Positions 13,174 to 23,905 of a stretch of 64,000 nucleotides of DNA are shown here, one piece after another. Origin of the DNA: Acanthopleura granulata (Eukaryota; Mollusca; Polyplacophora; Chitonida; Chitonidae); NCBI GenBank assembly GCA_016165875.1, contig JABBOT010000009.1, forward strand, positions 17,850,790-17,914,789, read 5' to 3'. A model generated the notes under the pieces. It was not told where the DNA came from. It searched no databases and saw only the letters and a list, made by a program, of their open reading frames with translations. A program made the position numbers and the translations under genes. The stretch's first letter is position 1. The number at the start of each line of letters is the position of its first letter.

Positions 13174-14379
13174 GTAGGTGTTGCTTTTGCTTTATTTATG
13201 ATCGACAGGTGTCAGCAAGAGCTTCGACTGAGAAAGCTTGTCAGTTTCTTGCTGAAAGTTATCTGGTGTCCTGCGCCCAAGGAAAGTATCACTGTCTTAC
13301 GAGTGAAGTATTTTTGAACATGGTCTTAACAAGGATCAATCGTTAAATCAATCGATCAGTCAGTAGATGTTTCAGATTGGATAGGACAGATTCCAGCATA
13401 GTCTGCTAGTGTCTCATAACTTGTAAGATATATCTTGTACATCCAACCATGCGATTCAGAATGGAATTTCTGAGGAGATGTCATACTGAAAAAGTTGCTG
13501 TGATTTTATTGCCTTTTACATAGGGAACTAAAGCCTTACATACACATATAAGTATTGGGTGATGACATGATGGGTTGTGACCTAAATCTCTGCACGAAAC
13601 CATTGCTTTTCTTTAGCATTTCAGAATCAGACTTGTTATGTAAATTTTAAATTTTAGGGACAAATATTTGTCATGTATGGTGCATGCAACTTCAATAAGT
13701 TTGTGTTTCAGGAATATTTGCTTGATTCAGATAGTTTACGCTTGTCAAAGGTACATGTACGGGAGATGGGACTATTATGATTTGCAGGGTGGAATGCAAT
13801 GTGCTGTTGACATATAGTGTGTTTAGTATGTAACCCCTGGCTGTGGTTAGGCCATTATCTGGTCAACAAATGATGTGAGTGATATATTTATTTGAGGTTC
13901 AGATGTCAGTTGATTACTGATAACATCCCCCTGTATTTGTCGAGGTATGGTGGGAAAATTGGCAGTCCTATTGGCCTTGATGTTTCCCCTTTATCAACAA
14001 CCTATCGGCCATGTTTACAGAGGCTATCTACAACATTGCCCCTGTTGGTTATGGCCTTTATCTAAACATGTTTTCGTGATATTTTAGGATGAAAATCTGC
14101 CTGTATTCATTGAAAATTTTATGATATATTTTTTTTTTTTGCATTATTCCCATTTTAGGATATTTGTCATTACAAATAGTTGAGAGTTATATAATTTTTC
14201 CAGAGTTTCAGACTTTTTAAAGAATCATTTGTAACAGAATTTTTGCTTAAGTTTTCTTTAAACAAGTTGGGTAGAAGTTGTGGCATAAAGTCAGCATTGT
14301 ACTGTGTGAGTGCTATCTACATGGCCTGTTGGCCTGCGGATAGAAAATATTGGTGTAAGGTTTGAAGGCACTACTGTAT

Positions 14380-14735
14380 TCTTGGACATAAAGTACAGGA
14401 GATACCTACACTCTTGCCACCCTGCACCCTGTTAGGGGCACGATTAATCTGGACTTAGTTCACTCCCTTAGTCTGTTAAAAGTTCACCACCCTCCCTGTG
14501 GTGTTGAGCCACCAGATGGCGCTGCTGGCAGTATATCCACCGCGAGTGGGGAGAGCCAGAGACTTAAGTGAACCTGACACTGTCAGCTAGAGGATTCGCT
14601 CCGTGTTTGTGTATTGGATAGACTCAATCCCTACTCGCTAAATCTGTCAGTTCTTGTGACCACGATTTTGAATGCCATTATTGTGTAGCTCTGAATTAGG
14701 CCGTGAGATTTGATACATCCAAGATCTGCATGAAG
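14380..14735 (+). promoter_or_regulatory. Promoter-like block ending in a possible ATG-AAG first exon
   Basis: A block of more balanced composition inside the long intron. It contains a complete CTCF consensus at 14509-14522 and ends in GATCTGCATGAAG followed by the donor-like GTAAGG at 14736. An ATG at 14730-14732 would give a Met-Lys start in phase 0, which would splice in frame to either following AUTS2 exon. The same frame has a stop at 14697-14699, as a first coding exon would. No TATA box was seen. It may be an alternative promoter with a nearly non-coding first exon, or only an insulator/enhancer beside a chance donor. Confidence 0.3.
14509..14522 (+). promoter_or_regulatory. CTCF-type site CCACCAGATGGCGC
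   Basis: The 14-mer matches every position of the core CTCF consensus CCASYAGRKGGCRS. Assuming equal base frequencies, about 0.03 such matches are expected by chance in this window on both strands. CTCF is present in molluscs and most other bilaterians. Inside a long intron of a developmental gene it could mark a chromatin boundary or a promoter anchor. Confidence 0.5.
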
Positions 14736-15090
14736 GTAAGGCCAATGTAGTGTAGAGTGTATTGATCAGCTCTCTCCTTGCCTTCTTTATATGCTGTCTT
14801 ATGCACTACCTGTCACTGGCTGGCAAACCATGACAAATCGCCGGTTAGCGTTCGTTTCTTCTGTCATTAAGCAGGATAAATGTATTCACGAAAGGAAATA
14901 GTTCAAATGAATCCTCGTGATATGATCCATGTTTTGCAGACTTGATTTGACGTACGTCAGAAAAAAAAAGCCAGATTGAACTCATTTGTAATCTTGTACT
15001 TTTGCACACACTTTTGATGTATGTACCCACTTAATTATCCGTCAGAATGTTGTTAATATGATGTCTCGTTCTATGATGCATAGTGAAATG

Positions 15091-16072
15091 TTGCCTGGCA
15101 TTGTGATGGCATAATTATGCTTAGGCCTATTGTAACTGGCACTAAGATACCTAGCACAATGATGCTTAGGCCTGTTGTGACTGGCACTAAGATGCCTAGC
15201 ACAGTGATGGGTAGGCCTGTTGTGACTGGCACTAAGATACCTAGCACAGTGATGCTTGGGCCTGTTGGGACTGGCACTAAGATGCCCAGCACAGTGATGG
15301 GGAGGCCTGATGTGACTGGTACTAAGATACCTAGCACAGTGATACTTAGGCCTGTTGTGACGGCACTAAGATACCTAACACAGTGATGCTTGGGCCTGTT
15401 GTGACTGGCGCTAAGATACCTAGCACAGTAATGGTTAGACCTGTTGTGACTGGTACTAAGATACCTAACACAGTGATGCTTGGGCCTGTTGTGACTGGCA
15501 CTAAGATGCCTAGCACAGTGATGGGTAGGCCTGTTGTGACTGGTACTAAGATACCTAACACAGTGATGCTTTGGCCTGTCGTGACTGGCACTAAGATACC
15601 TAGCACAGTGATGCTTGGGCCTGTTGTGACTGGCACTAATATACCTAGCACAGTGATGGGTAGGCCTGTTGTGACTGGCACTAAGATACCTAACATAGTG
15701 ATGCTTAGGCCTGTTGTGACTGGCGCTAAGATACCTAGCACAGTGATGGGTAGGCCTGTCATGACTGGCACTAAGATACCCAGCTCAGTGATGCTTGGAC
15801 CTGTTGTGACTGGCACTAAGATACCCAGCTCAGTGGTGGTTAGACCTGTTGTGACTGGCACTAAGATACCCATCTCAGTGATGCTTGGGCCTGTTGTGAC
15901 TGACACTAAGATACCTAGCACAGTAATTATTAGGCCTGTCGTGACTGGCACTAAGATACCTAGCATAGTGATGCTTTGGCCTGTTTTGACTGGCACTAAG
16001 ATGCCTAGCACAGTAATGGTTAGGCCTGTTGTGACTGGCACTAAGATACCTGGCACAGTGATACCTGGCTCT
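15091..16072 (+). repeat. 45-bp minisatellite, about 22 copies
   Basis: The unit contains GTTGTGACTGGCACTAAGAT and CCTAGCACAGTGATG, with 45-bp spacing. Because 45 is divisible by three and the unit lacks stops, frames are open on both strands (repeat peptides like VVTGTKIPST plus, GILVPVTTG minus). A single missing T near 15361 breaks the plus frame between 15386 and 15383. Units tend to alternate between a CTTGGGCC type and a GGTAGGCC type, giving a loose 90-bp higher-order period. No start context, splice sites or codon signal support a protein. Confidence 0.92.
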
Positions 16073-16929
16073 GGGACTTACATGTTTAAATCATGAACCA
16101 GTTTAGTTTATTTGCATTTCTCTTTTGTGACCCTTTTATATCTATGATATTCTGATATGGAGATTGTTAATCTACTAGTGTTGTACATTCTGATATTTTG
16201 TTCCCTCTAAACCATACTTGTTGATGTAGTGGGATATATATTTTTACGTGTGCTTCTAGGCCTGATTGGAATCTTCAAGAGCTTCACCGGGAACATGTTG
16301 CTTGAGGATGAGAAAGACTGGCTAGGTCAAGTCTCCATTGAAACCGGTTCAGGGATAAATATAAATGTATTTTAACACATGTAGGTGTTGGTTGTTCATG
16401 GGCACATACAACTGTGACAAGTGCTAATGCAGAGTGGAAGAGAAACATACGCACATCAGTCAGATGGCTCACTTGTTTCTCGCATGGCGATTGGTTCCGA
16501 AGAGGAGTCACTGAAGTTTTTGCCCTTTTTTTTTAGGGCTGGCAACTTTTCTCTCATCTAACACCATCAGTGTTCAGATGTGAGGAAGTGAAGAGTAAGG
16601 GTGTTTTGAGGTCAAGTGTAGAACTGTTTGAATGGAGCGCAGAGGAAAGGTCTCTTTGATGTCGTCGGGCAGATTGTAAAGGGTGTGCCAAGATGACACA
16701 CTTGCTCCCTTATTTTATAAGATTTTAAGGTGACCAGGTACAGTGTGTGACTTTAAAACGATAACAAACTGCTAAGTAAACCAAGAGAAAAAGAATGTAA
16801 AAGAGAAGCTTTTAAAATGTGTAAAAAGCTTCTTTGGATAGACCAATAAAAATTGAACATTTCTTAACAAGATTTCTGTCTGAGAAAGACGCTGGAGCCT
16901 ATCTTTGTAGAGGTGTTTGCCATGGCATC

Positions 16930-17130
16930 AGCCGCTAGGGATTAAACCCAACTTGACAAACAATGCGTGTCAAGAGCCGCCTTGCTCATGATGCAGTCTC
17001 TCAAGCTGACAATGTGTCCAGAGAATACCCCTGAGGAATTTAAGCGCCTGCAGCAGTTAATAGAAGAGCAAAAACCTTTGCTGCACAAAAACGAAAACTC
17101 CATTAGGCAAGGTGTGAGCTTTAGTGTTTC
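16930..17130. other. Candidate conserved non-coding island
   Basis: About 200 bases of non-repetitive sequence with even composition, standing out from the surrounding T/TG-rich DNA. Both strands have open frames of about 60-75 codons, but the peptides are not recognised, and open frames on both strands here suggest selection on DNA or chance rather than protein. It contains CTGCAGCAGTTAATAG and TTGCTGCACAAAAACG segments typical in style of developmental enhancers. Conservation is not shown. Confidence 0.2.
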
Positions 17131-17348
17131 AAGATTTGCAAGGAGAAAAACAAAATGAACCACAAGTCAAGGGCATATTGGCACAGTTTATTGAGAGAAG
17201 TTGAAGTGTTATGGTTGAAGTTGAAGGTTTTTAGTGGTTTTTGTCAGTGTGAAAAGTGCAGAAAAGTGAATAACTGTGTACATGTAGGTATGGACTGAAA
17301 GAATGACACCTGTCAAGTCTTTTTAAACTTGACATGTACAACCGTGTT

Positions 17349-17520
17349 TTCAGGTTAACATACTAGGTTTTTGAGCTGTGATATCAATGCAGTCTATTTG
17401 AAGTTCAGCATGTTAGGGTTTTGAGCTGTAATATATGTATGCAGATTAACATGTTAAGCCCTTGAGCTCTGATAGCAAATGAACCCTGTTTGCAGGTTAA
17501 CATGCAAGGGTTTTTGTGTT
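17349..17520 (+). repeat. Four diverged copies of GGTTAACATGTTAGG-like unit
   Basis: Copies begin near 17351, 17404, 17444 and 17493, each a CAGGTTAACATG-like word; the first three are followed by a TTGAGCTGTGATA-like word. Spacing is 40-55 bases. Confidence 0.5.
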
Positions 17521-18823
17521 TTTCAGCGTCAATGTGTATTTGTGGAAAAAACGCTTACATTTACATTTATTCTTTGGTACTGAGGGATTAGTATATCAGC
17601 ATAAGGCTCGAAAAGAGTGTCTGGGAAAGAAGTGATGATCTGTAAAGAAAATAGCTCAATATAGGGTTATACTGAACTACAGTAGAAGTAAAGGGAAGTA
17701 ATAGTAACTTAATCACAAATGTGATACCATGATGTGATATTGTGCAGTATTTTGTGCAGTAGCATTGTTTGATGTCTAATTTTAGTCTAATTTCATTTTC
17801 GGTTAGAGAAAAAGAAACTGCTTTTTGGAAGTAAATTATGTTGGGGCTGGCAGGTACTATTGGATGTTTTTGCAATATTTTACAGTGCTTAAACTCCTAA
17901 AGATTCCGCATGACATGTGATAATTATGCTGTTTGAGGCAAAGCCAAATACTGAGTTAGTGGCCTGGGTGTAGTGTACAAAATCTTCTCCAGCATGAGCA
18001 CGGAGTTGGCAGGATAGATACCTGACACTGTCTATCCTAATTCAGATCTTATCTGGAGATGACAGATGTTTGCTTTGCACCAGGTCTTGATAGTGGTACA
18101 CAGTGTAGAACAGTATGTATGTAGAATCTTTATCTCCCCAACTGGTTCTTAAAGGTGAGAACCTGAAATGGTTACCTTGCGGAATGTGACTTGGGCGGGT
18201 GTGACTCGCAGCGCCAATGGTTATATGATCCGACTGTTATACACTATCAGCTGGCCTTAGACACATGCTCTTGACCTGGTTTGCCACTACTCTGCGTTAA
18301 CCTCACCCCCTTGAAGAAGATAATGGCAGGATAGTTACGTAGTTAATGTTGCTAGTGAGGATGAATTAGGGTTAGAGGGATCTTAGGCCAGACCAAAAGC
18401 TTAGTATGGTGGGTATGTAGGGTTAATAGAGGGAAAGGAAATGTTCAGAAAGGTACAAGCAATTCTGCAAGAATGCAGATATTTTGGTATTTTTCCTGGC
18501 AGAAATATGGCTTATAAAGACCAACCACTTCAGGAATTATATTTTTTTTTTTTAGTTTCGCCGCGTCAAACTCCTCACTGTTAGCATTGAACGTGTTTTC
18601 ACACATCCCGGCAGTAGATGACAGTGTATTAAGAGAAAAATCAGCTGAAAAAGGTTGCTCTCCATGTGACCACACCCATGTCACAAAAGTAGTTTTTATT
18701 TTACAAAAACAATCCAGATCGTCTGTTTTCTTTTTAACATGAAGTATTTTTTTTTTACCACCTGGAGGCTTTGACACAAAATAAGGTTAGTTTCTCTTCA
18801 ATTTAAGATTTGTCCCTATACCT

Positions 18824-18841
18824 TCTCTCTCTCTCTCTCTC
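18824..18841 (+). repeat. (CT)n microsatellite
   Basis: About nine CT units, uninterrupted. Confidence 0.8.
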
Positions 18842-19189
18842 ATACCTCAGAATTCAGACTCTCAGCCCCTTTAATACGAGTGAATATCCACGTGACTGTG
18901 CAACAGGTGTATGTGAAGTGCAGAAGTCAGAGGATTTAGAGTGAATAAAAAGTAACTTTTATTTTATAAGTAACTAAAAAAAAAAGGATTCATCAAGAAA
19001 TTTCTACCAAAACAGAGGAGAGTGCCATATAATTAATGTAGTGTCTGTAGGCAGCAGTTTTAAAGACGACTTTTCATGGGTGAATGTAGCTTCCAGTTCA
19101 CATGTCCATACTTCTGAAGCTGCGTTATAACCCGTGATTACCTTTATGGTAGTTCTCAAACAATAGTAACCTCCAATATTTTCCCACTC

Positions 19190-19560
19190 TTTTGCAAGCT
19201 TATCATGAAACCTGGCAGGTTTTCTTCAGCCATTGATTTGGTCGCCATGATCAATTCGTTAGCCATGTCACGTGCGTCGTTGTTGGGGCGTGCTGCGGCT
19301 GCTGTGATTTGTAAGCGACCTTGTTTCACTCTGAAAGGCGGCGCCCTCAACCTGAGCCGTTTCCAAAAGTCCCTTCCTTCTTCAGGAAGCCATGGAGATC
19401 TAATTTACTCACCCGTCTGGATGCCGCGGCAAAATTAACGGAGCAGTTTTAGCCCATTGGTTGTCACGGCGATGCCATTGTCGTCTGGGAATCTGGTTAC
19501 CACTGCGGAACCACCAATCCTCTTTGCCCGTCAAGATCCTCTGTCTCTCGCCCGCCAGAT
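19190..19560. other. Candidate conserved non-coding island with CACGTG
   Basis: A GC-richer stretch with many CG dinucleotides, including TCACGTGCGTCG and GGCGGCGCCC, in an AT-rich intron. Both strands are open (77 codons at 19205-19438 plus, 64 at 19156-19350 minus), but neither peptide is recognised and no splice pair frames them. It reads as a regulatory element. A lost or nested coding exon remains possible. Confidence 0.25.
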
Positions 19561-20691
19561 CCATTTACCCATATTTGCTGTTCACAGTTAGTTTTTCATT
19601 ACCTTGTTTCCACTAATGATATTTCTGGGATAAGTCAACCAAATTAGATGCTATTGTATATGCCGCAGCTTGGTGATACAATTAGCCCAACCCCCAACTG
19701 TTTTTTTCCTGTCTGCACTGACGTTGCTGTGAATTAATCACGCTTTGAACAGTTCTGAAGAAATCCCGGGATTTATTCCTTAGATAGTGTTGCTGACCCA
19801 GGAAAAGCACTGCAATTTCAAAAGCTTGCCTTTTTTCTTGACGCAGATAAAACGTTTGACCTCGCCTCTCTTCATCAAAGCTGAATTATCCCCCTTTTTA
19901 TGGAGTAACTAGAATCTAACGAATGACAGTAGGCAGCGCTGTTTGTAGCTGAGACCCTGTAGGCATTACAAAGAGCCTAATATAAATAACCCAGTTGAGT
20001 TTTTACCCCAGTGGAAAGGCCGGAATTAATAAGCTTTGTCGGCTTTATTCTGGTTCAGATTTTCTCATTTTCTTTCCAGGAAGAGCTAAGGAAATTGTTT
20101 CCTGAAGTACATGTACAAGTTTCATCACCGGCACTATCAAGCCTTTTATGCCTTCATAACGTTTGATTCTAAAAGGTACACCTAGGATGCAAGTTTTAGC
20201 TTCACTCAGAAAAATTGAGCCTGGAAGTAGATTTTCATCATTAAGTAAACTGAAATGATACCAGGAATTTATTTGACTCAGCCATAGTTCGTCAAAAATA
20301 TCAACATTAATTTCCAACATACAGTTGCGTTCTCACAGCACGTTTGACGCCTTGTGGAGATTAGACCAAGGTAGTGCTGCCATGTCTCTCAGCATTCGTG
20401 ATTTGTACCCGTAAGGTAACTCAGTCTCTACGAACTTAATATAGAAAGGTGAGCTTTCTTTGAAAGCATTGTGATGCCCGAGCAGGTGGAAGGGTAGTCA
20501 GCTTTATTGGTAACTAAAACAGGTGTGATGTTTTGCACAGGTGTGGCCTACTAACAGCAGGTATACAATCTGTCTCTACATAATTGGACATATGGGAGAA
20601 CAGGTTTATGTCACCAGGTGTCGTCTTATTTTAAGCACACATACATACGTGTTCCTGAGTAGAATAGTTAAGCTTTGCATGTGGGGATAGG

Positions 20692-20720
20692 TACAGTAAA
20701 TGACCTAAAATTTCGACCCT
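20692..20720. mobile_element. Orphan end of the inverted-repeat element
   Basis: TACAGTAAATGACCTAAAAT followed by TTCGACCC is the best-preserved left terminus of the family, but I could not find a matching right end nearby, so this is a truncated copy. Confidence 0.4.
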
Positions 20721-21895
20721 GCTCCCTACCCCCATTGCACTTTTGGACTCAGTTGTATTGTGATACAATCCTTTTAACTCGAAATTGAAAATGAAACTTT
20801 ATGCAGAGTGTTACATGATGGAGGTGGAATATCCGTAAAATGTATGCTGGGGAGTAAAAAATAACCTATGTGATGCAAAGCAGATAATATGTTTTTTGTA
20901 GCACAGTTCAGCTGTTCAACATATGTCCAATTAATCTTGTCATGAGAGGATGACAGAAGAGACCTCTGTATGTAAGGTTATTGGAATTGCTTATGCAAGA
21001 ACTAGTATTTTGTATCTATTCTGGTACATAAAAGTTTGAACTAACTGTAAACAAGGCTGCAGTGCTTCTTTTTCTGTCTTTCATTTAAGTAAAAGATGTA
21101 CATAATAATTGAAAAGATTACTTTTTGAAATATTTATCAGCATTTTGCTTAGTTTTTAACCTTTTGACATTCACTAAGGTAAAACAATCACCAGTAGATA
21201 GTATTGAAATGCCTGTTGGCAGGTTAGAATGTTTTGATGTGGAGAGCAAATGCAATGTAAACATCATGTTCAGACTAATCAGACATTAAATGTAGAACTG
21301 GGTGCACCACAAGTATTAACGCTGAGTAATCCACATGCTTGTCTCGCAGTTGTTAAACTTTTAAAAGTCTGAGAATTAGGATAGTTATAGGCATGACAAG
21401 TGGCAGAACGTTATCTTTCTCTCTCTCTGTTTCACTCCCTCACCCACCTGCGACACACACAAAGTGTTAGTAGAGGCACAGATACCAGTGATCACATCAG
21501 GTAAGTAGCTATTGTGTAGACGGTTTACCTGGACAGATCAACACTGGCGGGGGTTGTCATGTCCTGCGGAGAACAGCTTGTCAAACTCAAGTGGGTTTAT
21601 AGTGTCAGCTGTAAGCACCATATCTCATAGTGACAGGGGAATTTGTAACTGTAGATAGACAGGGCCAGCAGTCCTCCCATGGTGTAACCAGAGAAAGTTT
21701 AGCTGGGAGGTGATCCCAGTACTGTAACACTGGCTGGTACTGTCTACCTACTGTCAGGGCTGTAAGGTTATCTTATCTACTCACCCTTAGCACTTGACAG
21801 CTGGGGGAGGTGTGCGCGAGGCACAGACCACAAGGGGAGAGGGGCATCAGCTTATCACAGCAACACTGTCACAAGGTTGTTGTCATACACGAGGC

Positions 21896-21959
21896 CTAGC
21901 TGTCGCTTCCCTGAAAAGTTCAGTTTTCTAGCTGTCGCTTCCCTGAAAAGTTCAGTTTT
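21896..21959 (+). repeat. Perfect 32-bp tandem duplication
   Basis: Two identical copies of a unit containing CTAGCTGTCGCTTCCCTGAA. Identity implies a recent event, or an assembly artefact. Confidence 0.9.
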
Positions 21960-22628
21960 TACGAGCAATTTTAAGGTACCCGGTACGCATCTTCATAGCT
22001 TGATTAGTAAAAAAAGTGAGGAAATACAGTGATCCTGCAGAAATACCACCCAGTTCTTGCTAGTCATATACTCCTACTTCATTGTCAGAAGGAATCCCTC
22101 AAAAAGTCCATTTAATCTTGGAGACAAGTACATAAACTTCATCCGCCCTTAATAATATGGTTGCAGTGGCATACATGTGTCTGCCTACAAAAATAGAAGT
22201 GTAAGTACACCTGTATGTACAAGCGATCTTTTGATCTACATTGACTGAGATGAGTCATGGATTGATTTTTTGTTGTTGATGTTTTGAGGAAAGAAAAATG
22301 GTTGCTGGTATGCACAGAGGTGTCTGTTTAAAGGTGTACATAAATTTTTAAAATTGTAGAAGAGGGCAGATATTTTTTTTAAGCTTTCCTATGTTTTATT
22401 TTTAAAATGAATCTGTGTTCAGGAGACAATCCACACTTATCTAATTTTGCTTCTAATTTCTTTTAATCCTTGCAGTTATTATTTTAATGACCTCCATGTA
22501 CGTTCATCGATGCCCATGGTGTGCCCACTTAACATTAAAATGTTTGTTGCTCTGTTGTGTGATTGGCATGAATTGTGAACATTCAGGGAGCATTTTAGGC
22601 CAATATCAGGCAACAAAATTTGGTGTGA

Positions 22629-22795
22629 ATGAAACAATTGTTTTCCAGTTCACTGTGTGGAGTGTAATTGTGCAGACCGATAAATTGGTTACGCTGATCT
22701 GTCCACAGATGAAATGAAACAATTGTTTGCCAGTTCACTGTGTGGAGTGTAATTGTGCAGACCGATAAATTGGTTATGCTGATCTGTCCACAGAA
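22629..22795 (+). repeat. 85-bp tandem duplication, two near-identical copies
   Basis: Copies begin at 22629 and 22714 with ATGAAACAATTGTTT and end at GTCCACAGA. They differ at only a few positions (TTTTCC/TTTGCC, TTACGC/TTATGC). Confidence 0.9.
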
Positions 22796-23799
22796 ACATT
22801 ACAAATACAGCGCATTAACTGCACAAGGCTCAACGAATTCTATTAAAAGCAGAAATTAGCGACTGCTTCAGGCTGCCTGGCCCTTCAAAGAGCCTCATTG
22901 ACCTACATATAACTTAGTAGGTCATCTAGATGACACTTCTTTTGCCCATTTCTTTGTCATTTTCCTGTTGAATCTCGAATTATATTTTCCTAATTTACTA
23001 CCTTTACTGATGAAGCTATCTTGAGGTCACATTAGCTGAGAGAACTTTGAATACAACAAGTCTCGTGACCTATGCTTGATCCAGAAATGCTATCGAGTTC
23101 TGGCATTGAAAACACGTAGATGTTTGCATTGCCATCTGTAGGCTTGACTTACAACTTCTTACAACAACACAGAGGAGGGCAGAAAAATTACTGTTTTGGT
23201 CAATTTTGGGTGACATTAATGTGAACCTCATCGAGAGCAGTTTCAGTCAACCACAAGGTCCAAGATCCCAGGTGATTTTATTAAGTTTGAATGAAGGACT
23301 CTGGGTTGCGATGAATTTCAGAATTTTAAAATAATATCCTAACACCTACATCGATGTACTGTATACAATTGTGTCAGAGCGGCCTTTGATACATGTATGT
23401 GACACCAGTGAGTCCGCGTGTTGTTTGGTGATAATGTGAAATGAATTAAAGTAGATGTGTCAAAGCTTTCAGTTTGGATCAATCTACCATGGATTGGCCT
23501 TCAGTCGCATGATTTTTGGTTAACATAAGATCGAACATGAACAAGAAATCCAGTTTTGTAAAGAGGTACTGTTATCTGCGCTGTGAGCAACATGTCGGGA
23601 GATTTAAATCATTATACATCTATGGTTGGCATGGCTTTGACACATATTATCATCTGACGTCATTCATGGTGAGTTCTACTCGATACCAGTATTCTTTGAC
23701 TGTGTCAGTCCAAGCAGAATGAAAGGCTTTGAAGAAGTTACAGTAAATAAAAGGAAAATACTATAGGCAGTCTCTGACTTCATTAGCCAGAAGTTTACG

Positions 23800-23905
23800 T
23801 GACCAATTAGTGTGAACGATTGGTCTGTTTTTGCGCCATGGCGGAACTCAACGATTGGTTATTAAAGGCTTAAAAGCCGTAACCCCAAAATTGGTTACTT
23901 CAATC
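23800..23905. promoter_or_regulatory. Cluster of CCAAT/ATTGG boxes around GCCATGGCGG
   Basis: Four CCAAT-type words fall within about 100 bases (GACCAATTA, CGATTGGTC, CGATTGGTT, AAATTGGTT), flanking GCGCCATGGCGGAA, which resembles a YY1 site. Such clusters are typical of promoters or of elements with internal duplication; the repeated CGATTGGT words suggest some duplication. No transcript unit can be tied to it. Confidence 0.2.

Noticed and set aside
15117..16096. Repeat protein encoded by the 45-bp array
   Set aside because: Frames are open on both strands because the unit is a multiple of three with no stop. A one-base deletion breaks the plus frame, and there is no splice or start support.
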